Notes: a model not told the origin generated them from the sequence alone. DNA of 64,000 bases from Amycolatopsis sp. cg9 (GCF_041346945.1 NZ_CP166850.1:2852001-2916000), one strand, 5' to 3'; shown: positions 27,796-36,288, counted from the first letter of the stretch. Program-made: numbers and translations.

Positions 27796-29147
27796 TGCTG
27801 TACCTCCGTGGTGAGTTTTTCTTTGCGTTGCTGACGTTTTCCTTCGTAGATGGCTTCGGCGATCTCGCGTTCTTCGTGGTGGCGGTAGCCGTTGCCGGTG
27901 TAGGCCCAGTGGTTGACCACGATCACCGCGTCGGGGTGGGTGCCGGCGGCTTCGAGGGTGGCCAGGTGCTGGTGGGTGCGGCGGTCCCCGCGGATGGCGG
28001 TGAAGGTGATCGAGTAGCGCTGTGATTTGGTGAGGAAGTGGCCGCGGAACCCGAGCATGTGCGCCCATTTCCGCAGGTAGCCAAGGCCCTCGTTGGCTCC
28101 GAGGTCCCACGCAGTGGTGATCATCCGTCGGTGATGCGGGTGCACGTCCAGGGCGGCAATGGCGAGTTCGGAGCGGACCGGGCGGTCGGGGACTTCGCTG
28201 GTGGACGTGCCCTTGGTGGCGTACTTGGCGATGTAGCCCGCGAGCGCGCGGTCGGAGATCTCGCCGTCCTCTTCAACCGCGGCCGCGTGCGCAGGCCGGA
28301 TGGGGCGGACGTCGACTTGCTCGCCCCAGGTGAAGGCGTGCTCGGTGGTGGCGCCGTCGATGGTCAGGGTCTTGGTGACGCGGGTATGCGCGGCGGCGGC
28401 CCGCACGGCGTGCTCCAGGATCCGGTTGTCGGCCCAAGCGGGTGCGGGGTCGTGGGGGCCTTCGGGGCCGTCCAGGCGGAGGACGGCGTGGAAGTGGATG
28501 AGGCCGCGGCGCTGGTATTCGGTGACCTTGGCGTAGGACAGGCGAGCGAGGGCGGGGAAGTCCTTGGCGCGGTAGCCGGCGGCCGTGGCGATCTCGCGGC
28601 GCAGGCGGACGGTGAAGGCGTGCCAGAGGTCCCCGGCGTGGCCCTGCCACAGCACGGCACCGCGGTAGTCGTAGGTCTCGGGGTTCAGGGCGGTGCCGAC
28701 GCGGGTGTCTGCCTCGTGATGGTGCTCCCCGCACGCGCACGGAATCCGGCGCCCGGTGCGGGTGGTGCGGCGGGAGTGGACGGGGCCGAAGCTGGGGGCG
28801 GTGAGGGTGACGAACAGGCGGGGCTTGTCGGCGACGTCCTCGGGGATGTTTTTGCCGCCGGTCATGCCGGCGCGGATCAGGTGGAAGGCGTCGGCGGCGT
28901 AGCGGTCGGAGCAGGCGGGGCAGACGGTTTCGCGGCGGTTGCCGCACGGGGCGTAGACCACCCCGGCGGTGCGGTCGAGGATGCGGCCGGTGACGCGGTC
29001 GGTGATGGTGCGGTGTCCGGTGAGGTGGACGGGTTGGAGGCATCCGCCGGTGGCTTCGGCGCGGGCGCGGATGGCGCGGATGTCGGGGCGGGCGAGGTGG
29101 GTGGTGATGCGGGTAGCCAGTGAGGACCCGTCGTGCTCGGTGATCAT
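27792..29147 (-). CDS. repSA: RepSA-type rolling-circle replication initiator
   Basis: 451 aa. The HUH motif HFHAV (His218, His220) follows YQRRGLI, the candidate catalytic tyrosines are Tyr305/Tyr309 in GYIAKYATKG, and N-terminal Zn-type cysteines lie at CGNRRETVCPAC and CACG. This is the initiator used by AICEs after excision. The ATG at 29147 is chosen for GGAGG 6 nt upstream. First gene of the rep-xis-int operon, so expression is coordinated as in pSAM2. Confidence 0.9.
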   Translation of the reverse strand: MITEHDGSSLATRITTHLARPDIRAIRARAEATGGCLQPVHLTGHRTITDRVTGRILDRTAGVVYAPCGNRRETVCPACSDRYAADAFHLIRAGMTGGKNIPEDVADKPRLFVTLTAPSFGPVHSRRTTRTGRRIPCACGEHHHEADTRVGTALNPETYDYRGAVLWQGHAGDLWHAFTVRLRREIATAAGYRAKDFPALARLSYAKVTEYQRRGLIHFHAVLRLDGPEGPHDPAPAWADNRILEHAVRAAAAHTRVTKTLTIDGATTEHAFTWGEQVDVRPIRPAHAAAVEEDGEISDRALAGYIAKYATKGTSTSEVPDRPVRSELAIAALDVHPHHRRMITTAWDLGANEGLGYLRKWAHMLGFRGHFLTKSQRYSITFTAIRGDRRTHQHLATLEAAGTHPDAVIVVNHWAYTGNGYRHHEEREIAEAIYEGKRQQRKEKLTTEVQQ

Positions 29148-29238
29148 GCTGGCCTCCATTCGTGCGGGCACCACGAGGCCGGGCCACTCCGGTGCAGCTG
29201 GTGGGGGTGGCCCGGCGAAGGTGCGGACTACGGTGGTG

Positions 29239-29358
29239 TCAGCGCCGACGGCGCCGAAGCAGCCACTTGATGAACTTCTTGCCCGCTTGGACCATGAGGT
29301 CCGCGACGAGGGCGAGGGGAAGATCGGTGATGATCAGGTGGGCCAGGAAATGAGGCAC
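29239..29358 (-). CDS. 39-aa small basic protein
   Basis: A short frame with GTG start and GGGAG about 8 nt upstream encodes a hydrophobic N-terminal half (FLAHLIITDLPLALVADLMV) and a strongly basic end (KKFIKWLLRRRRR). This suggests a membrane-associated peptide. It sits between the Spd-like and rep genes in the same direction. No family recognised. Confidence 0.5.
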   Translation of the reverse strand: MPHFLAHLIITDLPLALVADLMVQAGKKFIKWLLRRRRR

Positions 29359-29442
29359 GAGAGTTCTCCCGGGGTTGATGCTCACCGGTCGAGGCCGGGT
29401 TCATCAATTGCGGGTCTTCTCGCGTGGCCCTGAACAGGATGA

Positions 29443-30276
29443 TCAACTGGGCCGGGTCGTGAGCGGGTGGTGGTTGACCGTCGTGTTCAGCTCATCGACC
29501 AGGGCGGTGAGCATCGGATCGGGCAGGTTGACCTTGGTGGCGAGGTCGTCGGCGGTGACCGGGCGGCCGGCGGCGTGGGCGTCGGCGGTGGTGGCGGTCA
29601 CGGTGTTACGGATGCCAGCGGGGAGCTTGGTGAGCACCTTGCCGGGCGTGGTGCTGGTCGCCGGGGCCGGTCGGTCGACCCCGCCGGGAGTGGCGGCGGC
29701 CGGCGGGGTGGTGGTGAGGGCGTGTTCGCGGGCTTGGGTGCAGCGTTGCTGGATGATCGGCATGACTTCGGCGAGCAGGAACACCACGAGCGGGATGACG
29801 ACGTGGAAGAACACGCTGCCCTGGGAGATGCCGCCGGTGGTGGGGGTGACGGCGGCCCAGACGTTCGCGGCGAAGGTGGCGGCGAGCAGGAGCCGCTTGA
29901 GGTGCTTGACGGGCTTGTCGTTGACCGGGATGCCGGCGGCGAGCATGGCGGATTCCCAGCGGAGCAGGTTGACGAGGATGCCGGCGAGGGCGGGTTCGGC
30001 GAGCCAGGCGCCCCACCACACGGGGTCGGTGGTGGGCAGGTGGCCGGCGAGGAAGTCGTGGACGCCGGTGGTGGTGAACCCGAGCCCGATCACGAGGAAG
30101 AACCACATGGTGCGGGTGATCGAGGTGCGGAAGCGGTCCGCGGTGACCGCCCCGAGCAGCGGGTCGGCGGCGAGCCGGTGGACGTCGTGGGCTTCGGCGA
30201 GCTGGGTGGTGAGGGTGCGGACCCGGCGTGAGACCGGGCGGCCGGTGTCGTCGCGCGGGGCGGGCTTGCGGAACAC
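29443..30276 (-). CDS. Spd-like integral membrane protein of the transfer region
   Basis: 277 aa. About four TM helices (TMWFFLVIGLGFTTTGVHDF, WWGAWLAEPALAGILVNLL, LLLAATFAANVWAAV, VFFHVVIPLVVFLLAEVMPI) and a Thr/Pro/Ala-rich cytoplasmic tail of about 100 residues. It matches the build and place of plasmid spread (Spd) proteins that help intramycelial spread of AICEs. GTG 30276 has GGAGG 8 nt upstream. The role is inferred from context. Confidence 0.6.
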   Translation of the reverse strand: MFRKPAPRDDTGRPVSRRVRTLTTQLAEAHDVHRLAADPLLGAVTADRFRTSITRTMWFFLVIGLGFTTTGVHDFLAGHLPTTDPVWWGAWLAEPALAGILVNLLRWESAMLAAGIPVNDKPVKHLKRLLLAATFAANVWAAVTPTTGGISQGSVFFHVVIPLVVFLLAEVMPIIQQRCTQAREHALTTTPPAAATPGGVDRPAPATSTTPGKVLTKLPAGIRNTVTATTADAHAAGRPVTADDLATKVNLPDPMLTALVDELNTTVNHHPLTTRPS

Positions 30277-30316
30277 GTCAGGCACCTCCTTCCAGGGTGT
30301 CCGGGTGGGTGGGTGG

Positions 30317-30961
30317 TCAGCGGCCGCCGTCGCGGAAGCGTCGGCCGTCGCGGCGGAAAAGCTCCATGTAGTACTCGAACCATCGGGCGATTTCGTCGGC
30401 TCGTTCGGCGAGCTCGGGGTGCTCGAACCACGTCTCGCCGTCGCGCTTGGCCCGTTCCTGGCGGCGGATGTCGAAGTACTCGTTGACCAGGGGACGGGCG
30501 TTCGTGGTCAGTTCGGCGAAGTCCAGTTCGGTCACGGTTGCTCCCTTCGGGACGTTGGGCAGCTTGTCCGGGTCCACGACGAACACTTTGTTGGCATCGG
30601 GGATCGCGTCGATCAGGTCACCGAGCCCCAGTCGGCGGGGACGGCCGGGCGGGAGCGGGGCGACCGGCAGGTGATCGGTCCCGATCAGGGCGGCTTGTTC
30701 GGCGGCCCAGGCGTCCATGGCGGCTTCGTCGCCGTGGAAGTCCGGCGGGGCGGGTATCCGGTTGAGCTGGGGATGCTGTTCGAGCAGCCAGGCCCGGCAT
30801 TCCGGGCCGAGGGTGAGCGCGGACATGCCGGCACCGCCGATCTGGTCGACGTCGCGGCCGACGATGTGGGCGAGGATCGTGCGGTACTGCAGGGCCCCGG
30901 AGGGCAGGCGGTGGGTGACGGCGAGGATCGAGTAGAGGTCGAAGTCTTTGGCGGGGCTCAC
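30317..30961 (-). CDS. AICE protein of unknown function with phage-like N-terminal domain
   Basis: 214 aa. The first about 65 residues (DLYSILAVTHRLPSGALQYR through CRAWLLEQHPQL) resemble a small domain common in actinophage and AICE proteins; the rest has no recognised fold apart from a charged helical C-terminus. GTG start with GGAGG close upstream. It lies directly after the methyltransferase gene. Confidence 0.5.
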   Translation of the reverse strand: MSPAKDFDLYSILAVTHRLPSGALQYRTILAHIVGRDVDQIGGAGMSALTLGPECRAWLLEQHPQLNRIPAPPDFHGDEAAMDAWAAEQAALIGTDHLPVAPLPPGRPRRLGLGDLIDAIPDANKVFVVDPDKLPNVPKGATVTELDFAELTTNARPLVNEYFDIRRQERAKRDGETWFEHPELAERADEIARWFEYYMELFRRDGRRFRDGGR

Positions 30962-30989
30962 GGGTCCTCCGTTCGAGACCGTGGGGTGG

Positions 30990-31694
30990 TCAGGCCGCGG
31001 TCGGGGCGGCCGTGGCGGTGGTGAGGTGGGCGAGCAGGGCCGTGCCGATGTGGCGGGTGTAGGCGGGTGGGATGGCTTCGGCGATCTCGCGGCGGACGTC
31101 GGTGTGGTGGATGCCCATGGCGTTCTGCCAGTCGGTGACCGAGCCCTTGCCGCCGCCGTCGCCGTAGACCGCGACCATGTCCCCGTCGTGGCGGACGCCG
31201 TGGCGCCAGCCGGCCACCCGGTGCCCGCGGTGGGTGGGATGCGGGGGCTGGTCGACGGTCAGGCCGTCGATCTCGAAGTAGCGGTGCCGGAACACCCGCA
31301 GGTCGAAGGAGAGCCCGCAGAGGGTGAGGTCGCGGCGGAGCTTCGAGCCCTGGACGTTCTCCATCACCGTCGGAACGCCGGTGCGGGCCCGCAGGCGGGC
31401 GAGCACGGCCCGTGCGAGCGGGATGAGGTCGATGTGGGTGTCGGTCCAGCCGGCGCGGCGGCGGTTGCCCGCGGTGAGTGCGCAGGCGTTCTGGCACGGT
31501 GGGGAGATGTGCACGGCGTCGAACTCGTGGCCGTGGGCGTCGATGAACTCGATCGCGTCGCCCCGGTGGAACTCGTACGGGTAGTTCGGCTGTGGCGCGA
31601 TGTCCACGCCGACAACCTCGAACCCGGCATCGTGGTAGCCCTTCGCCGCGCCACCGGAGCAGCAACAGGCGTCGAGGATTCGCATGCGTCGCAT
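30990..31694 (-). CDS. C5-cytosine DNA methyltransferase-like protein, short form
   Basis: 234 aa, shorter than normal C5 methyltransferases (over 300 aa). Motif I is DACCCSGGAAKGY, the catalytic PCQ is in HISPPCQNACAL, and motif VI is VMENVQG. A target-recognition region of normal size and a clear motif X are missing or reduced. GGGAG lies 8 nt before the ATG. AICEs often carry such solitary methylases, perhaps to protect transferring DNA from host restriction; this is inference. Confidence 0.75.
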   Translation of the reverse strand: MRRMRILDACCCSGGAAKGYHDAGFEVVGVDIAPQPNYPYEFHRGDAIEFIDAHGHEFDAVHISPPCQNACALTAGNRRRAGWTDTHIDLIPLARAVLARLRARTGVPTVMENVQGSKLRRDLTLCGLSFDLRVFRHRYFEIDGLTVDQPPHPTHRGHRVAGWRHGVRHDGDMVAVYGDGGGKGSVTDWQNAMGIHHTDVRREIAEAIPPAYTRHIGTALLAHLTTATAAPTAA

Positions 31695-31803
31695 GGATTT
31701 CTCCCTTCTCGGTGTGGTGTGGAGAGGACACGCGGGGCGCGTGTGGCACGGCGGAGAACTCGGCCGGCGGAGCGTCACGAGGACTCCGGACATGCCGGAA
31801 GGG

Positions 31804-32019
31804 CTACTTCGTCAGGGCGAGGTCGTGGGCCTGTCCGGCGACCCGGCGCATTTCGGCGGCTTCCTCTTCGTGGATGCGGGCCATCTGGCCGGCCACGTCG
31901 GACAGTCGGAGCAGGGTATCCCGGTCTTTACCGCCCGTCGGCAAGATCACCGATCGGTTCGCGTCGTCGTACTCCTCCTGGAGTTTCACGAGCTTGTCGA
32001 GGTTGGACTTCGGGCTCAT
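31804..32019 (-). CDS. 71-aa coiled-coil-like AICE protein
   Basis: Mostly helical and charged (NLDKLVKLQEEYDDANRSVI, then IHEEEAAEMRRVAGQAHDLA). ATG with AAGGGAC upstream. Its start overlaps the previous gene's stop by 4 nt. No family recognised. Confidence 0.6.
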   Translation of the reverse strand: MSPKSNLDKLVKLQEEYDDANRSVILPTGGKDRDTLLRLSDVAGQMARIHEEEAAEMRRVAGQAHDLALTK

Positions 32020-32330
32020 GGCCGTGTCCCTTCCGGTCCGGTCTGGATGTAACGGGCGTGGGCGTCGAGGGCGGCGGCGAGGTAGCGGGCGAAGGCCGGC
32101 GGCATGGAGATCTCCCAGGACTGGAGACCGCGGCCGGGGATGGTGCGGGTGACCCGGAGCAGAACGTCGGTGGCGGTGCCGGACACCGCGGTGTTGTCCA
32201 CGGTGGCCCGGCAAAACCGCACCCCGTCCAGAGACCCGAGCGGGTAGATCCCGAGCCCGTCTTCGAGCGTGGACACTGCGGCGTGCCACACGTCGGCATC
32301 CGGGGGCGGGATCGGTGTGGGAGTGTCCAT
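32016..32330 (-). CDS. 104-aa AICE hypothetical protein
   Basis: A small globular protein with a proline-rich start and beta-strand pattern (VRFCRATVDNTAVSG, WEISMPPAFARYLAAALDAH). No recognised domain. It is coupled by ATGA to the next gene and lies 5 nt from the upstream stop. Confidence 0.6.
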   Translation of the reverse strand: MDTPTPIPPPDADVWHAAVSTLEDGLGIYPLGSLDGVRFCRATVDNTAVSGTATDVLLRVTRTIPGRGLQSWEISMPPAFARYLAAALDAHARYIQTGPEGTRP

Positions 32331-32335
32331 GCTGG

Positions 32336-32569
32336 TCACTCGTCGCGCCCGTAGCGGATGTACTGGTAGGAGTAGCCACCGTCCCCGCGACGGAAGGCGG
32401 CCCACTCGCGCCAGAGGGCGGCGGTGAGTCCGAAGTAGACCAGCGCGATGACGATGGTGACGACGGTCCGCCAGCCCGGGGAGTGCACGAGGATGCCGGT
32501 GAAGATGGCGGCGAGCACGGCTACACCGGTGATCTTGAGCCAGGTGCCGAGGAACTTGAGTGTGATCAT
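32336..32569 (-). CDS. 77-aa two-TM membrane protein
   Basis: Two hydrophobic helices (ITGVAVLAAIFTGILV and TVVTIVIALVYFGLTAAL) and a tyrosine-rich polar tail. AAAGGAC upstream. The start overlaps the stop of the 52-aa gene (ATGA). Likely part of the element's membrane transfer set; exact role unknown. Confidence 0.6.
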   Translation of the reverse strand: MITLKFLGTWLKITGVAVLAAIFTGILVHSPGWRTVVTIVIALVYFGLTAALWREWAAFRRGDGGYSYQYIRYGRDE

Positions 32570-32724
32570 TTCGTTCGTCCTTTCAGGACTCGGATGCCAG
32601 CAATAAGAGGAGCAGTAAGCAGAGTGATTGCCGCCATTACTACGAAGAGCAGCAGTTCGAGCAGCGCAGGAAGAATCAAGCGAAGGACAGCGGCGAGCAC
32701 TATCACCAGAATCAAGGTGATCAT
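32566..32724 (-). CDS. 52-aa membrane protein
   Basis: Almost wholly hydrophobic (LILVIVLAAVLRLILPALLE, then a second helix) with a basic end KGRTK. The start overlaps the upstream gene's stop. Its ribosome site (AAAGGACAT-n-GAA-ATGATC) is nearly a copy of that of the next gene, a sign of local duplication. Function unknown. Confidence 0.6.
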   Translation of the reverse strand: MITLILVIVLAAVLRLILPALLELLLFVVMAAITLLTAPLIAGIRVLKGRTK

Positions 32725-33140
32725 TTCGTATGTCCTTTGCGGAGTTCGAGGGCGAGCCGGTACAGCTCGTCCGGGGTGACGGATTCGCGGGCGCCGGCGG
32801 CGAGGGCGACGTGCCGGCGGGCGACGCGGTAGGGGAAGGAGCTGTAGACGAGGAAACGGACGCCGGACGGGCCGCGGCCGGTGAGGGTGATGTGCAGTTC
32901 TCCGCCGGGGGTGTGCCACCAGTCGCCGTTGATGCCGGTGAGCCGGTGCGTCCACACCAGCAGCGTCCCGAGCACGGTGACCGGGGTGGCCTGGCGGACG
33001 TCCGGCTGGATCTCGACCGCGTGGGAGCCGGGGTTGAGGGCGAGGTAGCAGGGTTCCGGGGCGGGGGTGTCGCGGACGTAGGTGACGGCGACGGCGGCGA
33101 GCTTGGCTACCCCGGTCAGCGGAACGAGCGCAGCAGTCAT
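32721..33140 (-). CDS. 139-aa AICE hypothetical protein
   Basis: A soluble, beta-rich protein with a conserved-looking core (GDWWHTPGGELHITLTGRGP) and a C-terminal helical region. AAAGGAC lies upstream of the ATG. It is coupled downstream by ATGA and follows the translocase gene by 24 nt. No family recognised. Confidence 0.6.
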   Translation of the reverse strand: MTAALVPLTGVAKLAAVAVTYVRDTPAPEPCYLALNPGSHAVEIQPDVRQATPVTVLGTLLVWTHRLTGINGDWWHTPGGELHITLTGRGPSGVRFLVYSSFPYRVARRHVALAAGARESVTPDELYRLALELRKGHTK

Positions 33141-33164
33141 GGCGAGGTCCTTTCCGGACTTGGG

Positions 33165-34616
33165 TTAGGCGGAGACGGCGTAGAGGGCCGGGCCGTCGTT
33201 GTCGTCGGGGTGGTGCGGGGTGCACAGGCGCACGAGTTCGTCGATGTCCTCGTCGTCGCTGTAGCCGGCGCGGACCCGAACAGGCTGGCGGGACTTCTCC
33301 GAGGTGCGATAGCCGATGCCCTCGCACCCGGTCTCGGGGATCTCGTCAGCGAGACCGCCGCGTTCGCGGGCGGCTTCCCCGAGCACCATGTCGACGTAGG
33401 CGGCGGACCCGATGCGCAGGCAGAACCGGCGGGTGAACAGGTCCCGGACCGGCACGATGTCCTTGGTGGGTTCCTGCACGAACGCCATCACCGCGCTGCC
33501 TGCGGCGCGGCCCTGGGTGAGGATCTCGGCGAGGACCTTGTTGACGGCCATGAGGGTGGCGCGGCGGCCCCCGAGGGCGGTGAGCATGGCGAGTTCGTCG
33601 ATCACGAGCACGTCGAACGGGGTCTCGGCCGACGGGGTGAACTTGCGCTTGCCCTGCGAGCGCAGCAGTTCCTGCCGAGCCTTCATCGCGTCGCGGAACT
33701 CGTACAGCACCCCGAGCATCGCGTCGATGTCCTCGGGCCCGTCGCCGTCCGGGTCGTACTCGACGTCCTCGTCGGCGGAGGTGGCGTAGCGGTAGAACAG
33801 CGGCTTGCCGCGCTCGGTTTCCATGCCGCCTTTGGGGTCGATCACCGACAGGCGCACGACACCCTCGCGGATGGCCGGTCCCATCGCCCGCAGCGGGTTC
33901 CATAGCAGCGACCCCTTGCCGGATCCGGTGGCGCCGGCGATCAGCCAGTGCTGCCCGAGCAGGGGTTCGGTCCAGATTCGGCCGTACTCGTCGTCCCCGA
34001 GTTCGATCGCGGTCAGGTCCACGTCGTCCACGTCGCCGGGGATCTCTGCGGGGGCGACGACGTCGGTGAACGGGTTGCCGTGCACCAGGGTGATCGTCAG
34101 GACGCGGGGCTTGGTCTTCTCGATCGCGATGACGTCGGCCCCGAGTGCGGACGCGAGTTCCTCTTGGGCGTTGCGGAAGGTGGTCAGGGACTGGCCCTTG
34201 CGGATCACCACCCGCAGGACGTCGATCGACGGGGTCGGGGATTCGACCTTGGCCAGCCGGGGCACCAGCAGTTCGCCGGTGCGGCGGTCCTGGACGGTCA
34301 GGCCGCAGTGATCCAGCGAGTCACGCCAGGAGCGGCCGATGTAGCGGGTCCAGCGGCGGCGGAACGCACGCATCCGGGGCGAGGCGATCCGGGTGAAGGA
34401 GTCGGGGTGGGCGCGGTACCAGCCGGCCCCGGCGGCGAGCAGTCCGCCGGCGATGCTCCCGGTGGTGACCGGTCCCAGCTCGACCAGGCTCGTGCCGATC
34501 GCGGCGGGGGTGGCCAGAGCGCCGGGGTGGCGGGCCAGCCACAGCGCGAGGCGGGCTTCGGCCCGGCTCTTGTGCGCCCCCGGGCGGGTCGTCGGGTTTT
34601 TGTTCTTGCGTGCCAT
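33165..34616 (-). CDS. FtsK/SpoIIIE-type DNA translocase (TraB/TraSA-like conjugation protein)
   Basis: 483 aa. Walker A GATGSGKG at 228-235 and Walker B VLVIDEL at 336-342, with the FtsK pattern IDPKGGME between. One or two N-terminal TM helices (about 35-66). Actinomycete conjugation needs only this hexameric pump, which moves double-stranded DNA. The C-terminus is the probable site of a winged-helix DNA recogniser, though I cannot identify it clearly. GGAG lies 9 nt before the ATG. Central gene of the transfer operon. Confidence 0.88.
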   Translation of the reverse strand: MARKNKNPTTRPGAHKSRAEARLALWLARHPGALATPAAIGTSLVELGPVTTGSIAGGLLAAGAGWYRAHPDSFTRIASPRMRAFRRRWTRYIGRSWRDSLDHCGLTVQDRRTGELLVPRLAKVESPTPSIDVLRVVIRKGQSLTTFRNAQEELASALGADVIAIEKTKPRVLTITLVHGNPFTDVVAPAEIPGDVDDVDLTAIELGDDEYGRIWTEPLLGQHWLIAGATGSGKGSLLWNPLRAMGPAIREGVVRLSVIDPKGGMETERGKPLFYRYATSADEDVEYDPDGDGPEDIDAMLGVLYEFRDAMKARQELLRSQGKRKFTPSAETPFDVLVIDELAMLTALGGRRATLMAVNKVLAEILTQGRAAGSAVMAFVQEPTKDIVPVRDLFTRRFCLRIGSAAYVDMVLGEAARERGGLADEIPETGCEGIGYRTSEKSRQPVRVRAGYSDDEDIDELVRLCTPHHPDDNDGPALYAVSA

Positions 34617-34738
34617 GGGGTGATCTCCGTGGTTCGGGGACGCCCCGGGCCGTGACCCTGCATTGGACGGCGGGGCCACGGCCCAACGACGTCCAGGTGC
34701 GGTGTCACTCGGTGTTCAGGTGCTGGTGGTCCGGCCGG

Positions 34739-34954
34739 TCAGCGGCGGCGGCCCTTCGGCCGGCGGCGGCCGGTGTCGAACAGCGGGCGGGCGGCCTCCA
34801 CGGTGGTGATCACGGTGGCGACCTTGCGGGTGACCTCGGTGTACTGCTTGCCGAAGCCCCCGAGCCGGTTCGGCAGGGCGGTCATGGCCTCGCGCAGCTT
34901 CTTCATGGCCTTGTCCAGTTCGGTGATCTTCGCGTCGATCTGGTGGGTGCTCAC
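34739..34954 (-). CDS. 71-aa basic helical AICE protein
   Basis: Helical heptad-like start (IDAKITELDKAMKKLREAMT) and an Arg/Lys-rich tail (RRRPKGRRR), suggesting DNA or translocase binding. GTG start, GGAGG 6 nt upstream. Lies just before the translocase gene. Unknown family. Confidence 0.6.
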   Translation of the reverse strand: MSTHQIDAKITELDKAMKKLREAMTALPNRLGGFGKQYTEVTRKVATVITTVEAARPLFDTGRRRPKGRRR

Positions 34955-34997
34955 GGGTTCCTCCTCGCAGATGGTCGGACGTTGGGGTGGCGGTGCG

Positions 34998-35273
34998 TCA
35001 GGGCAGCCAGGAGCGGGAGATCAGCACGTCCTTGCGCTTGGTGGCCGCGGTGCGCAGTTCGTCCAGCGCGCCGGAGGCGGCGGTGACCGCGGACTTGACC
35101 TCGGTCTTGCTCGGGACCTGCCAGCCCTCGAACCGCTCCCCGGTGCTCTTGCCCTCGTTGAGCGCGCGGGCGAGTTTGCTGATCTCGTCGAACTTCACGC
35201 GGACCTGGTCCAGGGCGAACTCGAACTCCGTGAACTTGGCCTTGTTGTGGTTGTTGATCGTCTGGGACGTCAT
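34998..35273 (-). CDS. 91-aa helical AICE protein
   Basis: Charged, helical (FEFALDQVRVKFDEISKLAR) with no TM helix. The start overlaps the upstream stop (TGATG). It resembles the small partner proteins near AICE translocases only in size and place; function unknown. Confidence 0.6.
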   Translation of the reverse strand: MTSQTINNHNKAKFTEFEFALDQVRVKFDEISKLARALNEGKSTGERFEGWQVPSKTEVKSAVTAASGALDELRTAATKRKDVLISRSWLP

Positions 35274-35674
35274 CAGCTCACCTTTCGCTGCTGGTGGGGG
35301 GTGATCGGGCGGCCCGCGAGGGCGCGCCACTTGCGGGCCTTCTCCTTCGTCGCCCGGGGCACGAGGACCGAGTTGCCGGGGCCGGCGTGCCCGTGGCAGG
35401 TGTAGATGTGGGTTCCTCCCTTCGTCAGCCACTTCGAGTCCAGGAGCTGGTGGACCGCGTCGGTTTCGTCGGCGGGGGCGGCCTCGATCGTGGCGTTGGC
35501 GACGATCCGGTAGACCCGTTCCGCGGGGCCGACGAGGGCGTAGCCGGTGTTCTCGGCAACCTGGAGCACCTTTTCGATCAAGTTCATGTCGTTCACCGGC
35601 GGCCGGCCGGTCTCGACCGGGACGGTGGCGGTCGGCTCGTTGCCGAACAGGTCCAGCGGTTCCGCGGCGGTCAC
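35273..35674 (-). CDS. 133-aa AICE hypothetical protein
   Basis: A soluble protein with a central region VADENTGYALVG-like helix-strand pattern and a TKGGTHIYTCHGHAGPGNS segment. The last 30 residues are basic. GTG start overlapping the upstream 46-aa gene by 4 nt. No family recognised. Confidence 0.55.
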   Translation of the reverse strand: MTAAEPLDLFGNEPTATVPVETGRPPVNDMNLIEKVLQVAENTGYALVGPAERVYRIVANATIEAAPADETDAVHQLLDSKWLTKGGTHIYTCHGHAGPGNSVLVPRATKEKARKWRALAGRPITPHQQRKVS

Positions 35675-35811
35675 CGTGTGCCCCGGACGCGCAGGACGGC
35701 GACCAGGCCGAGCAGCAGTGCCGCGGCCGCGGCGGCCGGGGCCGCGAGGGCGAGGCAGCCGACGAGGACCAGCCACAGCGGGTAGAAGGTCAGGGTGGCG
35801 AAATTCGACAT
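35671..35811 (-). CDS. 46-aa membrane peptide
   Basis: A hydrophobic peptide with an Ala/Leu-rich helix pair (YPLWLVLVGCLALAAPAAAA, then LLLGLVAVLRVRG). GGAG lies 7 nt before the ATG, and GTGA overlap couples it to the next gene. The small size and position resemble SpdA-like peptides. Confidence 0.6.
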   Translation of the reverse strand: MSNFATLTFYPLWLVLVGCLALAAPAAAAAALLLGLVAVLRVRGTR

Positions 35812-35821
35812 TCGGAACTCC

Positions 35822-35911
35822 TCACATTTGCCACTGGGCGCCGCAGACGCGGCAGGTCGCGATACGAGTAGGGGAGAGCCAGAAGTTTGCTGAGCAGACG
35901 TGGTTGCCCAT
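35822..35911 (-). CDS. 29-aa Cys-rich peptide
   Basis: Residues Cys6, Cys20 and Cys23 plus His4 (HVC...CRVC) could bind zinc. The ATG shares a base with the stop of the previous tiny gene (TAATG), and the stop is followed at once by the ribosome site of the next. Translation looks coupled; this is the main support for such a short gene. Confidence 0.45.
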   Translation of the reverse strand: MGNHVCSANFWLSPTRIATCRVCGAQWQM

Positions 35912-35976
35912 TACTTTCGCCGCTTCGGGCCGTGCGGGTCGTAGGAGGAAAGACCGTCGATCCGGAGAACGTTCAT
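35911..35976 (-). CDS. 21-aa peptide
   Basis: A short frame with a strong AAGGAG site 8 nt before its ATG and TAATG coupling to the Cys-rich peptide gene. It may be a true peptide (basic end KRRK) or a leader that only loads ribosomes. Confidence 0.4.
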   Translation of the reverse strand: MNVLRIDGLSSYDPHGPKRRK

Positions 35977-36037
35977 GCTGATCACTCCTTCGAGCTGGGT
36001 GGCGGGTCGCGCCCGCCGGAGAGGGTGTTGGTGCTGG

Positions 36038-36103
36038 TCACTCGGCCAGGTGGAACCACGGCCAGGCGCTGAGCTGGGCCGCGTAGAACTCGTCCTCGTC
36101 CAT
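36038..36103 (-). CDS. 21-aa acidic/aromatic peptide (possible)
   Basis: A frame beginning MDEDEFYAAQ and ending in WPWFHLAE. The ribosome site is weak. It sits at the head of the transfer operon, in the same direction as the genes after it. Confidence 0.3.
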   Translation of the reverse strand: MDEDEFYAAQLSAWPWFHLAE

Positions 36104-36288
36104 GGATGTGCCTCGATTCGTCTGGGACGGATATGCCCGGCGACTTCCGGCGAAATGGGGCCGGAAATCACCGTCGCGTAGCCGTGACAGGCGTGATTTG
36201 GGCATAGTTGGGCTCACTATGTATTTGTCAATGAACAAGGAATTGCGTGCCCGAACGGGCGGAAAGTCGTGGTGCTAGCGGGTGGTGA

